A stretch of DNA of 64,000 bases from Verrucomicrobiaceae bacterium (GTDB lineage: Bacteria; Verrucomicrobiota; Verrucomicrobiia; Verrucomicrobiales; Akkermansiaceae): the NCBI GenBank assembly GCA_027486655.1, contig JAIXOR010000086.1, forward strand, positions 124,001 to 188,000. Reading direction: 5' to 3'. This document shows, one piece after another, positions 37,094 through 45,813 of this stretch. The translations under genes and the position numbers were made by a program. How positions within the stretch are numbered: position 1 is the first letter of the stretch; each line of letters begins with the position of its first letter. A model generated the notes under the pieces. It had not been told where the DNA came from and searched no databases. It saw only the letters and a list, made by a program, of their open reading frames with translations.

Positions 37094-37978
37094 ATGAAAC
37101 CACTGATATCCACCACGATTGCCATTCTGTTAGGAAGTGCCGCATTTGCATCCGCCGAGACCCGGGTCTTCAAGCAATCCAGCGCCGAGGCCCATGCCGA
37201 GGTATCCACGGACTGCGATTCGTCCGTTACCCGCAAGACCGTCACCGTCACATCCGACGGCGAAAAGACCATTCGCAAGACCGTCACGGTCAGGAACGGA
37301 AAAGAGGAGGTGGTCACTGAGATCATCGATGCCAACGGAAAAGTCACCCGCAATGGCGGGGAGGCGGAGGAGAAACCCGGTGAGCCCGAGCCCGCCGATA
37401 CTGCCGGTGCCGCTTGGCTCGGCGTGCATGTGCGCCCGGCTCCCGATGCCCTGCGCGACCAACTCGGCCTCGCCTCCGATGAAGGCGTGGTCGTGGAAGC
37501 CCTCGCGGCGGACGGCCCGGCAGCCAAAGCGGGCATCCGCGTCAATGACGTCCTGCTCTCGCTCGACGAAGCGAGGCTTTCCGACGCCGATGACCTCCGC
37601 GCCGAACTCAAGCGCCGCGAACCCGGGGCTTCGGTGACCCTCGAACTCCTTCGAAAGGGCCAGAAGAGCACCGAATCGATCGTGCTCGGCGAAAAGAAAG
37701 ATCAGAGCGGGAAACCACGCGCTGCAGGCAAACCCGATGCCCGCAAGGACGCCGGACCCGCCAGAGCGGAAATCGAGATCGATGGAGCCGGTGGGCATGC
37801 CGAGGCCCATGCGGAGGCTGGTGATGGACTCGATGCCGTGCTCGACGATCCGAACGTGCCGGAGAACTTCAAAAAGAGCGTCCGCGAAATGAAGGAGCGT
37901 GCGGAAAAGATGAAGGAACGCGCCGGCAAGATCCGCGAACTGATGGAAGAGGATTCTACGGAAACCGAGGCTCAGTGA
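37094..37978 (+). CDS. secreted PDZ-domain protein
   Basis: This is a 294-residue protein with a signal peptide (MKPLISTTIAILLGSAAFASA), a Thr/Val-rich segment with the repeated TRKTVTVTSDGEKTIRKTVT pattern, a PDZ domain (about residues 108-200, AWLGVHVRPAPDALRDQLGL then AAKAGIRVNDVLLSLDEARL) and a charged C-terminal coiled-coil (MKERAEKMKERAGKIREL). It has no protease domain, unlike DegP. It follows the sigma/anti-sigma pair and may bind envelope proteins. Its TGA abuts the stop of the convergent SGNH gene. Confidence 0.82.
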   Translation: MKPLISTTIAILLGSAAFASAETRVFKQSSAEAHAEVSTDCDSSVTRKTVTVTSDGEKTIRKTVTVRNGKEEVVTEIIDANGKVTRNGGEAEEKPGEPEPADTAGAAWLGVHVRPAPDALRDQLGLASDEGVVVEALAADGPAAKAGIRVNDVLLSLDEARLSDADDLRAELKRREPGASVTLELLRKGQKSTESIVLGEKKDQSGKPRAAGKPDARKDAGPARAEIEIDGAGGHAEAHAEAGDGLDAVLDDPNVPENFKKSVREMKERAEKMKERAGKIRELMEEDSTETEAQ

Positions 37979-38725
37979 TCATTTCGACGCCCCGCCGATG
38001 ATCCGGGCAAGCTCGCTCTCGATCCTCACATATCCGCTCTCGTTGAGGTGCAGGGTGTTCAGGACGTAGTCCTCACGCATCCGGGTGGCAGAGCCGAACC
38101 ACTGCGAGCAATCCACCACCGTCACTCCGGGCGGAGCATTCCAGCGCAGGAGCGCTTCATTCACTTTGCGCACTTCCTCGCGGATCCTCTCGCTCCAGAC
38201 CAGCCGACGCACCCATTCAGGATCCGACGGGGGGAATATCGTCATCAGGTAAACCCGCGCTCCGCCGGCCGCCGCCTTCGTGCTCGATGCCTTGAGATGC
38301 TCCACCACGCGACGGCTGATCTCCGGGGCCAGCTCCGCCGAGGTCATGCCCGCGACGAGGTCGTTGATGCCGCTTTGCACAATCACGAGGTCCGGCTTCA
38401 GGGCCAACACGTCATCCGGAAATCTCAGACGCATCTGCGCCGCCGTCTCGCCGGGGATGCCCCGGTTGACCACTTGAAAGTGCTCCCCGAATCCGGCGGC
38501 CTTCATCGCGTGAATGCGAGAGTCACCGATCAAAACCATCCGCGGCTTTCCAGCGGGGGTGGCCTCAAGGCTCGCGTTGTCCAACGCATAACGATCGATG
38601 GCCACGGGATCCACAGCCGCCAGCTTGTCCCGGAAATAATGATGCCTCGCCAAAACCGCCATCGATGCCAGTCCGGCAAGCCCGATCCCGATGATCGCCG
38701 CCAATCGCAGTTTCGTGATCCTCAT
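37979..38725 (-). CDS. SGNH/GDSL-family hydrolase
   Basis: This is a 248-residue esterase-like protein with a signal anchor (LAAIIGIGLAGLASMAVLA). The four SGNH blocks are readable: GDSR (Ser nucleophile; the usual L is R), GIPG, GIND and the C-terminal LNTLHLNESG with the catalytic His. It probably acts outside the cytoplasm on an acetyl or acyl ester of a glycan or lipid. It overlaps the upstream acyltransferase gene by 4 bp (38722-38725); an acetylation and deacetylation pair is possible but not shown. Confidence 0.87.
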   Translation of the reverse strand: MRITKLRLAAIIGIGLAGLASMAVLARHHYFRDKLAAVDPVAIDRYALDNASLEATPAGKPRMVLIGDSRIHAMKAAGFGEHFQVVNRGIPGETAAQMRLRFPDDVLALKPDLVIVQSGINDLVAGMTSAELAPEISRRVVEHLKASSTKAAAGGARVYLMTIFPPSDPEWVRRLVWSERIREEVRKVNEALLRWNAPPGVTVVDCSQWFGSATRMREDYVLNTLHLNESGYVRIESELARIIGGASK

Positions 38726-39267
38726 GACTCACCCGCGGCGTCCTCGGCATCCTCGACGGCTTTCACAGCATCGTAAACATCCAGCAGGATGCCGCACTCT
38801 CTCGTGCGAATGCCCGATTTGATGATGCGCGCCGGGTTTCCCACACAGATCGAATGCGACGGCACATCCTTGGTCACTACCGAGCCGGACCCGATAATGC
38901 ATTCGTCTCCAATCGTCACTCCCGGCAGAATGATCGCGTGCGCTCCAATGAAACAGTTCCGGCCGACCCGTGTGTCGACGTGCAGGAGCCTCGACATGTC
39001 ATGCGAAAGGATCACCGCGTGAAACGCCACATACGTGCCCTCTCCAATGTGAATCCCCTTGGGATGGGTGGTGTCGAAATGCGCCTTGAGTGAAAAACGG
39101 CAGCTCGGGTGGATGTCCATCTTGAGCACCTTCCGCAAATGCCAGCTGCGCGCCGCAATCACCCGATCCCTCGCAAAGTGGACGAATTTCCGCAACAGTC
39201 CGCGCTTGCTCATCCGAGGCGGCTGCGGCCGGCCGGTGATCGGGTTGATGGAAACGTCATCCGTCAT
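38722..39267 (-). CDS. left-handed beta-helix acyltransferase (CysE/LacA/WcaF type)
   Basis: This is a 181-residue hexapeptide-repeat acyltransferase. Repeats such as [32 protein letters not shown] and [17 protein letters not shown] form the beta-helix; the PARII end and the catalytic-type histidine are typical of colanic acid or polysaccharide O-acetyltransferases. It is coupled to the SGNH hydrolase gene downstream, which suggests surface-glycan modification. The acceptor is unknown. Confidence 0.85.
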   Translation of the reverse strand: MTDDVSINPITGRPQPPRMSKRGLLRKFVHFARDRVIAARSWHLRKVLKMDIHPSCRFSLKAHFDTTHPKGIHIGEGTYVAFHAVILSHDMSRLLHVDTRVGRNCFIGAHAIILPGVTIGDECIIGSGSVVTKDVPSHSICVGNPARIIKSGIRTRECGILLDVYDAVKAVEDAEDAAGES

Positions 39268-39443
39268 GTGGGGGGCGGGGGAGGCATGCGGTATCCACGA
39301 TTCCGCGCACCGTCAGAGTAAAGGCCCCCGACGCCCTGCCAAGGCATCTTTTCAACGCGAACGCGCGGGGTGACCCGGTGCTCGTCCAAAATCCGCGCTT
39401 CTCTCCTGGCCCGGCTTCGTTTCCAATCCGCGCCAGCCCACCG

Positions 39444-40475
39444 ATGTCCGAGAACTTTTACCAGCAGACCACGTCCGCGCCCTCCACGGCCTTCGACGTC
39501 TCGTTGCGGCCGCCCGCATTCTCCGAATTCATCGGGCAGGAAAAGGTCAAGGAACGCATCCTCCTGATGCTCGAAGCCGCCAAACGGCGGGGCGACGTGC
39601 TCGACCACGTACTGCTCTCCGGCCCTCCCGGCCTCGGCAAGACCACCCTCGCCAACCTCATCTCCAAGGCCGCCGGCACCCAACTCCACACCACCTCCGG
39701 CCCACAGATCGAAAAAGCCGGCGACCTGGCCGGCATCCTCACCAACATCCAGAAGGGCGACGTGCTTTTCATTGATGAAATCCACCGGCTCCACCCCGCC
39801 ATCGAGGAGTATCTCTATCCGGCCATGGAGGATTTCCGGCTCGATATCATCATCGACTCCGGCCCATCCGCCCGCTCCATCCAGATCAACCTGCCCCGCT
39901 TCACGCTCGTCGGTGCCACCACGCGCTCCGGCATGCTCACCGCGCCGCTGCGCTCCCGCTTCGGCCTCGCCAACCGGCTCGATTACTACACTCACGACGA
40001 ACTCGCCTCGATCATCGAACGCTCCGCAGGCCTCCTCGATGTCCCCATCGAACGCTCCGGTGCCCTCGAAATCGCTTCCCGCGCCCGCGGCACGCCCCGC
40101 GTGGCCAATGCGCTGCTCCGCTGGGTCCGGGACTTCGCCCAGGTCCGCGGTGGCGGCCATATCGATGGTCCCATCGCCGATGCCGCCCTTGCGATGATCG
40201 AGATCGATTCCCAGGGACTCGATGAAATGGACAAACGCCTCCTCGAAGTCCTCATCTACAAGTTCCACGGCGGACCCGTGGGGCTCAACTCACTCGCCGT
40301 CGCCGTCGGCGAGGACGCCGCCACCATCGAAGAGGTCCACGAACCCTTCCTGATCATGAAGGGCTACCTGATGCGCACCCCGCGTGGCCGGATGGCCCTT
40401 GCCAGCGCCTACGAGAAAATCGGTGCCCAACCACCCCCGCAGGGCCCTGAGGATCCCCAGCAGGCGCTTTTCTGA
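39444..40475 (+). CDS. ruvB: Holliday junction branch migration ATPase RuvB
   Basis: This is a 343-residue AAA+ motor that drives Holliday junction migration with RuvA. Walker A (GPPGLGKTT), Walker B (LFIDEIHR), the arginine finger block (GATTRSG), and the winged helix (about residues 255-330) are present. I start at ATG 39444 (MSENFYQQ), typical of the family; the frame is open further upstream. RuvA and RuvC are not adjacent. It is divergent from the acyltransferase gene. Confidence 0.97.
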   Translation: MSENFYQQTTSAPSTAFDVSLRPPAFSEFIGQEKVKERILLMLEAAKRRGDVLDHVLLSGPPGLGKTTLANLISKAAGTQLHTTSGPQIEKAGDLAGILTNIQKGDVLFIDEIHRLHPAIEEYLYPAMEDFRLDIIIDSGPSARSIQINLPRFTLVGATTRSGMLTAPLRSRFGLANRLDYYTHDELASIIERSAGLLDVPIERSGALEIASRARGTPRVANALLRWVRDFAQVRGGGHIDGPIADAALAMIEIDSQGLDEMDKRLLEVLIYKFHGGPVGLNSLAVAVGEDAATIEEVHEPFLIMKGYLMRTPRGRMALASAYEKIGAQPPPQGPEDPQQALF

Positions 40476-40527
40476 AAATCCCGGTTTTCCTCAACGCCGC
40501 GCAGACCCTAGCATCCGCCGCATCGCC

Positions 40528-40953
40528 ATGAACCCCGTCATCAAGGAAACCGTCGACCGCTGCCGCAAGGTGGGCCTCCGCCGCACCAAAGCGCTCGAGG
40601 AACTCATCGCCACCCTGCTCGAAAGCGGTCGGCCGATGACACTCTCCGAACTCGCCGCCTCCAAGCGCCTGTCCGAGCAATGTGACAAGGCCACGGTTTT
40701 CCGCCTCCTTCAGCGGCTCGCCGGTCATGGCATCGTCCGCCGGCTCGGCCTGCACGAGCGCGCCGCCTACTTCGCCCTGCTCATCCCGGGAAATCACAGC
40801 GACTACCTGATCTGCACCTCCTGCGGCAGCATTGAGGCCATTCAAGCGCCTTGCCCGGTCCATCACCTGGAAGACGAAATCCGCGAGAAAACCGGCTTCA
40901 GAAATCTCTATCACGAACTCGAGTTCTTCGGCGTCTGCCCGAAATGTGCCTGA
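40528..40953 (+). CDS. Fur-family metalloregulator
   Basis: This is a 141-residue repressor with the N-terminal winged helix (GRPMTLSELAASKRLSEQCDKATVFRLL) and C-terminal dimerisation domain. Structural zinc cysteines are in CTSCG and CPKC. The usual HxHH metal-sensing motif is reduced to NHSDYL, so it may sense a metal differently from Fur proper or be a Zur/PerR-like member. It lies 52 bp after ruvB and is convergent with the LysR gene. Targets are unknown. Confidence 0.88.
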   Translation: MNPVIKETVDRCRKVGLRRTKALEELIATLLESGRPMTLSELAASKRLSEQCDKATVFRLLQRLAGHGIVRRLGLHERAAYFALLIPGNHSDYLICTSCGSIEAIQAPCPVHHLEDEIREKTGFRNLYHELEFFGVCPKCA

Positions 40954-40998
40954 CGCGCCGGCTGGCTCTTCTAACAGTTTCGAATTGCAGCCGATGCT

Positions 40999-41901
40999 TC
41001 AGGCATCGCCCAGTTCCGCCGCACGTTCGCGGATCAGGGCGATCAACCCGGCGAGCTCCTGGCTGGGTGCCTGCTTCCCAAGCACCAGCAACAGCTGGGT
41101 GGTGATGACCGGCGCCGCAAGTGGCAGGATCACGCATCCGGAATGCGGAAGTTTGCGCGCGTGCGCAGGGATCAGTCCGACACCGCCGGTGGTCGCGATG
41201 GTGGCAAGCATCAGCGGCAGCGAGTCGGGCTCCGCCGTGATCCGCGGAACGAACCCCGCCTGGCGGCAGCATTCGGTCAGGAAATCCCGCCTGCCCGGAA
41301 AGAAGGTGTTGGAGAGTGAGACCCACTCGTCATCCTTCAACGTGGCGAGCTTCACCGATTTCCGGCGGGCGAGGGGATGGGCTTCCGGCAGCACGGCCGC
41401 CATGCGGTGCTTCGAAAGGCGCTTCACCACAAAATGGTCGCGATCCCGATCATCCAGATTGCCGAGAATGGCGGCATCGAGTTCGTTCTGCCTGAGCCGC
41501 TCGATCTGCGCGCTCGGCGGAAGATCGAAGAGGCTCACCCGCGAGTTTGCATGGCGCTGCTGGAATTCGCGCACGGCCGGCGCGACCAGGTCATCGAGAA
41601 ACGGCCCGATGAATCCCAGGCGCAGCGTCCTACGAACCCCGCCGAACTGCTCGCGTACCTGCTGCACCCCGGACTCGGCATCGCACAGAATCTGCCGCGC
41701 CTTGTTGAGAAAGAATGCGCCCGCCTCGGTCAGGTGAATGCGCTTCCTCACCCGGTCAAACAAGGCCACGCCGATCTCATCCTCTAACAATGCAATCTGA
41801 CGGCTCAGGGCGGGCTGGGAGACGTGAACCCGGAGCGCCGCCCGTGACATGCTCATTTCCTCCGCCGCGGCGACGAAGTAGCGCAGTTGGTGAAACTCCA
41901 T
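40999..41901 (-). CDS. LysR-family transcriptional regulator
   Basis: This is a 300-residue regulator with an N-terminal helix-turn-helix (LRYFVAAAEEMSMSRAALRV then SQPALSRQIALLE) and a periplasmic-binding-like effector domain. I start at ATG 41901 (MEFHQLRYF), the family norm. The divergent gene is pirin, and a T-N11-A box lies in the shared 114-bp region, so it probably controls pirin and itself. The effector is unknown. Confidence 0.93.
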   Translation of the reverse strand: MEFHQLRYFVAAAEEMSMSRAALRVHVSQPALSRQIALLEDEIGVALFDRVRKRIHLTEAGAFFLNKARQILCDAESGVQQVREQFGGVRRTLRLGFIGPFLDDLVAPAVREFQQRHANSRVSLFDLPPSAQIERLRQNELDAAILGNLDDRDRDHFVVKRLSKHRMAAVLPEAHPLARRKSVKLATLKDDEWVSLSNTFFPGRRDFLTECCRQAGFVPRITAEPDSLPLMLATIATTGGVGLIPAHARKLPHSGCVILPLAAPVITTQLLLVLGKQAPSQELAGLIALIRERAAELGDA

Positions 41902-41940
41902 GGCGCATCGTCGCACGCGTCAACCGACTGGGCAAGAAAG

Positions 41941-41961
41941 TTCATAACCTGAGAGCATGAA
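41941..41961. promoter_or_regulatory. LysR-type T-N11-A box between lysR and pirin
   Basis: TTCAT (41941-41945) and ATGAA (41957-41961) are perfect inverted arms around exactly 11 nt, fitting the classic LTTR recognition box, in the middle of the divergent intergenic region. Confidence 0.6.
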
Positions 41962-42015
41962 GTTCGGAGGCAAGTGGCATTGGCGGGTTCCTCCGGGAAA
42001 TGAAAGCATCGTCCC

Positions 42016-42720
42016 ATGATGAAAACCAAAGTCCGCAGATCCACCGAACGAGGCCACGCCCGTCACGGCTGGCTGGACAGCCACCACACGTTCAGCTTCG
42101 CCGATTACTACGATCCCGACCACATGGGCTTCCGCAGCCTGCGAGTGATCAACGAGGACCGCGTCGCGCCGGGAGGTGGATTTCCAACCCACCCTCACCG
42201 CGACATGGAGATCTTCAGCTATGTGGTCGCAGGCACTTTGGAACACAAGGACAGCATGGGCAACGGCCGCCAACTCAAGCCCGGGCAGATCCAGTTGATG
42301 AGCGCCGGCTCCGGTGTCGCCCATTCGGAATTCAATCCTTCACCGGGCGAGCCCGCCCATTTCCTGCAAATCTGGATCAAACCCCGGACGCACGGGCTCA
42401 CCCCATCCTACACGGAATGGCATCCCGCTCCCGGGACGGAGGGTTCATCCAAGGTGCTCGTCATTTCCCCGGACGGCCGGGATGACTCAGCCACGATCCA
42501 GCAGGACGCGGAAATCTATCGGATCCGCCTCGCTGCCGGCTCCTCGGTCGGGCACCCGCTCGCCGAGGGCCGCGGGCTCTGGCTTCAGGTGATCCGCGGA
42601 CAACTCGCCGCCGCAGGTGAAGAACTCGCTGCGGGGGATGCCCTGTCCGCCGAAGGTGCGGGCCATTTCGAAGTGCGCGCCATCGAGGACTCCGAGGCCC
42701 TGCTCTTCGATCTCCGCTGA
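42016..42720 (+). CDS. pirin family protein
   Basis: This is a 234-residue bicupin. The N-terminal metal site is clear: THPHRDME and later AHSEFN give the three His and one Glu expected. Length and RFADYYDPDHMG-like block fit the YhhW-type bacterial pirins, some with quercetin 2,3-dioxygenase activity. It is divergent from the LysR gene with a shared operator candidate, so probably induced by that regulator's ligand. Confidence 0.92.
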   Translation: MMKTKVRRSTERGHARHGWLDSHHTFSFADYYDPDHMGFRSLRVINEDRVAPGGGFPTHPHRDMEIFSYVVAGTLEHKDSMGNGRQLKPGQIQLMSAGSGVAHSEFNPSPGEPAHFLQIWIKPRTHGLTPSYTEWHPAPGTEGSSKVLVISPDGRDDSATIQQDAEIYRIRLAAGSSVGHPLAEGRGLWLQVIRGQLAAAGEELAAGDALSAEGAGHFEVRAIEDSEALLFDLR

Positions 42721-42806
42721 ACATCAAACCTCTCCAACGAAATCCATTGAAAAATCCGAAACACGCTCCATTCGTCACAAACCGCAAACCATACTCCCAT
42801 CCCACC

Positions 42807-43421
42807 ATGAAAGCCACACTCCTCCCCATCGTCTCCGCCCTCGGCATCGCCACCGGCTTCGCTGCGCCGCAAACCTTCGACTTCAAGGATCCCAAAGGCG
42901 TCAATCATGCCAAGTTCACCTTGGACGCACCGCTCGAAACCATCAGCGGCGTCGCCAACGGCGTCAGCGGCACACTCACTGTGGATCCCGAAAAACCGGA
43001 AGCCACCAGCGGAACCATCACGGTCGATACCGCCTCGCTCCATGTGGAAAACCCGGTCATGAAGGAACACATGCTCGGCTCCGATTGGCTCGATGCCACC
43101 AAGCACCCAAAGATCACGTTCACGGTGAAGTCACTCAAGGACGTCAAGATGAGCGATGGAAAGGCCTCCGCCACCGTGGTCGGGACCTTCTCTCTCAAAG
43201 GCGTGGATAAGGAAATCTCGGTGCCCGCAACCGTCTCCCTGCTGCCCGGCAAACTCGGGGACCGCACCGGGGGCAAAATGCAGGGTGATCTCGCCGTGAT
43301 CCGCACTTCCTTCACCCTGAAACGCTCGGACTTCGGCATCAATCCGAAGGCCCCCGAAGACAAGGTCTCCGATGAAGTCGCGGTCTCGCTGGCGATCGCC
43401 GGAGCCTCGCCGAAGAAATGA
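42807..43421 (+). CDS. exported YceI-like protein
   Basis: This is a 204-residue protein with a signal peptide (MKATLLPIVSALGIATGFAA) and a YceI lipocalin-like barrel that binds polyisoprenoid or amphiphilic lipids in the periplasm. Typical blocks are MLGSDWLDATKHPKITF and TSFTLKRSDFGIN. I start at ATG 42807 because it gives the signal peptide; an ATG at 42747 is in frame. A strong hairpin terminator follows. A second YceI domain is encoded at 44859. Confidence 0.93.
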   Translation: MKATLLPIVSALGIATGFAAPQTFDFKDPKGVNHAKFTLDAPLETISGVANGVSGTLTVDPEKPEATSGTITVDTASLHVENPVMKEHMLGSDWLDATKHPKITFTVKSLKDVKMSDGKASATVVGTFSLKGVDKEISVPATVSLLPGKLGDRTGGKMQGDLAVIRTSFTLKRSDFGINPKAPEDKVSDEVAVSLAIAGASPKK

Positions 43422-43435
43422 AGCTCTAACAGCCC

Positions 43436-43464
43436 ACGTGCCCCGGTTCCCCACCGGGGCACGT
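43436..43464 (+). terminator. intrinsic terminator after yceI
   Basis: A perfect 11-bp stem (ACGTGCCCCGG/CCGGGGCACGT) with a 7-nt loop lies 14 bp after the yceI stop and is followed by TCTCACCTC, a weak T tract. The CTGTTAGR-type motif (CTAACAG, 43426-43432) immediately precedes it. Confidence 0.7.
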
Positions 43465-43487
43465 TCTCACCTCAAGCCCACCCCGTC

Positions 43488-43763
43488 ATGCGTCTGCTGC
43501 TCCGCTCCATTTCCGTGATGCTTCTCGTCACTGCCATCGCCTGGTGGTGGAAGGCAGGGGCCCACCCGGGTTGGACCAAGACCACCGACAAGGTCTGGAA
43601 ATACGACGAAATCACGGAAATTTCTTATCCGGAAACCGTCGAGCGTTTCACCCCGGGCGTCGATTTTCTCGCAAGCGCCGCTTTCGCATCCGCGATCCTC
43701 GCGGGCGTCTCATTCTTCTTCGGCCGCAAGGCTGGCTACCCGCCCCTTGGCGCGAATTCCTGA
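43488..43763 (+). CDS. small membrane protein, function unknown
   Basis: This is a 91-residue protein with a hydrophobic N-terminal segment (LLLRSISVMLLVTAIAWWW) and a second helix near the C-terminus (FLASAAFASAILAGVSFFFG), with a soluble loop between. It lies after the yceI terminator and 28 bp before the old yellow enzyme gene, so it probably belongs to that transcript. No family is recognised; it is kept because of its clean topology and position. Confidence 0.55.
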   Translation: MRLLLRSISVMLLVTAIAWWWKAGAHPGWTKTTDKVWKYDEITEISYPETVERFTPGVDFLASAAFASAILAGVSFFFGRKAGYPPLGANS

Positions 43764-43791
43764 TCACCCACACCAACCTCTCACCACCTCC

Positions 43792-44862
43792 ATGGCCTCA
43801 TCCCTCTTCGAGCCCCTCCAAGCCGGAGCCAACTGGCTTCCCAACCGCATCCTGATGGCACCGCTCACCCGCTGCCGCGCCGAGGCGGATCATGTGCCCG
43901 GCCCGCTGATGGCCGAATACTACGCACAACGGGCAAGCGCCGGGCTGCTCATCGCGGAGGCCACCATGGCCATGCCGGGAAACTCCGCCTTCTGGATGGA
44001 ACCCGGCATTCATTCCGAAGCGCAGGTCGCCGGCTGGAAACTCACCACCGATGCCGTGCACGACGCAGGCGGGCGCATCTTCCTGCAACTCTGGCACGGC
44101 GGCCGCGCCTGCCATCCGCTGTTGAACGGCGGCGCGCTCCCGGTCGCTCCCAGCCCTCTTGCCATCCTCAATGACGAGGTGCACACGCCGGAAGGAAAGA
44201 AACCCCACGTCGTCCCCCGCGAGTTGCGGGATGACGAGATTCCCGGCATCATCGAAGGCTTCCGCAAGGCGGCCCGCCATGCCAAGGCCGCCGGATTCGA
44301 TGGCATCGAGGTGCATGGTGCCAACGGCTATCTCCTGGATTCCTTCCTCCGCGATGGATCGAACCAGCGCAGCGGGCCCTACGGCGGATCCCTGGAAAAT
44401 CGCGCGCGACTCCTGTTAGAGGTGGTCGAGGCCGTGTCCTCGGTGTGGGGCCCCGATCACGTCGGCCTGCGGATTTCCCCGCTGAACAGCTACAACAGCA
44501 TGATTGACAGCGATCCGGTGGGACTGGCCACCTGGCTTGCAAAGCGGCTCAACGACTCGCATCTCGCCTACCTCCATGTGATGCGGGGGGACTTCTTCCA
44601 ACAGCAGACCGGCGATGTCCTCACGCCCATCCGCGAGCACTACCGGGGCGTGCTGGTGGCCAACATGGGCTACTCCCCGGGCGAGGCGGAATCGGCGATT
44701 GCGTCCGGTCTTGTGGATGCGGTTGCCTTTGGCACCGCCTTCCTGGCCAACCCCGACCTCCCGGCCCGGATTCGAGCCGGCGCTCCGCTCAACGCTCCGG
44801 ACCCCTCGACCTTCTACTCTCCGGGGCCCGCCGGTTACACGGATTATCCCGCACTTTCATGA
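43792..44862 (+). CDS. old yellow enzyme family flavin oxidoreductase
   Basis: This is a 356-residue FMN-dependent ene-reductase (NemA/OYE type). FMN and substrate residues are in APLTRCRA, QLWHGGRA and EVHGANGYLLDSFLRDGSN, with the catalytic His and Asn visible in VHGAN. It would reduce activated alkenes or nitro-esters. It overlaps the rhodanese-YceI gene by 4 bp (44859-44862), so the two are translationally coupled. Confidence 0.93.
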   Translation: MASSLFEPLQAGANWLPNRILMAPLTRCRAEADHVPGPLMAEYYAQRASAGLLIAEATMAMPGNSAFWMEPGIHSEAQVAGWKLTTDAVHDAGGRIFLQLWHGGRACHPLLNGGALPVAPSPLAILNDEVHTPEGKKPHVVPRELRDDEIPGIIEGFRKAARHAKAAGFDGIEVHGANGYLLDSFLRDGSNQRSGPYGGSLENRARLLLEVVEAVSSVWGPDHVGLRISPLNSYNSMIDSDPVGLATWLAKRLNDSHLAYLHVMRGDFFQQQTGDVLTPIREHYRGVLVANMGYSPGEAESAIASGLVDAVAFGTAFLANPDLPARIRAGAPLNAPDPSTFYSPGPAGYTDYPALS

Positions 44863-45752
44863 ATGCGGAGGAACTCAACTCGCTCAGGATTTCCGGGCAA
44901 CCGCACCTGCTCGTGCATGTGCTCCCGGAAGAGGTTTTCGCCGCGGAGCGCATTCCGGGATCACTGAATGCCTGCGTGTATGAGATGGGTTTTGTCGATC
45001 GCCTCAGGGAGCTCTCTCCGGATCCCCACACGGTCATCGTCGTCTACGGAGCCGGTGCGGGCTCGATGGATGCGGAACAGGCGCTCGCCAAACTGGTCTC
45101 GGCAGGTTTTCTCAATGTGATGTCTCTCAAGGACGGCCTCGATGCCTGGCGCGCCGCGGGTTTTCCGGTCGAGGGCCACGGACGGCTGCCGGCGGATCCG
45201 GTGATCGATGGGATCTATCAGGTCGATACGGCCGGGAGCGTGATCCGTTGGACCGGTCGCAATCTTTTCAACCACCACCACGGCACCGTCGGACTTCTCG
45301 CGGGGGAGATTCATGTGTCCCATGGCCGGCTGGTCTCCGCTTGTTTCGAGATCGATCTGACATCGGTGCTCTGCGAGGATCTAACCGATCCGGCATGGAA
45401 CCGGATGCTCATCCGCCATCTTCAGGACAGCGACTTCTTCGACATCCGGTCGCACCCAGTCGCGAGGTTTGTCGTGGATTCCGCGGAGGCCCTTCCGGGT
45501 GCCACGCCCGGCACTCCGAACTTCCTGCTCCGCGGGGCACTGACGCTCCGCGGCGTGACCCGGGAGCTCGGGTTCCCCGCCGTGATCGCCAGTGCGGATG
45601 GCACCCGCGTCACCGGTCAGGCGCAGGTGGAGATCGACCGGACGGACTTCGGCAGCATCTACGGCTCCAGCCGCTTCTTCCGCTTTCTTGGCAAGCATGT
45701 GGTCAACGACCACATCCAGCTCCATCTGAAAATCCACGCGGATCGACCGTGA
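44859..45752 (+). CDS. rhodanese-like (no catalytic Cys) - YceI fusion
   Basis: This is a 297-residue two-domain protein without a signal peptide. Residues 1-105 form a rhodanese-like domain (VIVVYGAGAGSMDAEQA, then LKDGLDAWRAAGFPVEG). The loop cysteine expected after VVY is Gly64, so sulfur transfer is unlikely. Residues about 115-297 are a YceI barrel (FDIRSHPVARF, RTDFGSIYG). It probably acts in the cytoplasm, unlike the exported YceI nearby. It is coupled to an old yellow enzyme. The function is unknown. Confidence 0.85.
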   Translation: MNAEELNSLRISGQPHLLVHVLPEEVFAAERIPGSLNACVYEMGFVDRLRELSPDPHTVIVVYGAGAGSMDAEQALAKLVSAGFLNVMSLKDGLDAWRAAGFPVEGHGRLPADPVIDGIYQVDTAGSVIRWTGRNLFNHHHGTVGLLAGEIHVSHGRLVSACFEIDLTSVLCEDLTDPAWNRMLIRHLQDSDFFDIRSHPVARFVVDSAEALPGATPGTPNFLLRGALTLRGVTRELGFPAVIASADGTRVTGQAQVEIDRTDFGSIYGSSRFFRFLGKHVVNDHIQLHLKIHADRP

Positions 45753-45813
45753 TCCGGCCTGCTCTCCGGAAATTGACGTCACTCCGGATTTCAGTCATCG
45801 TGAAGTCCCCTCG

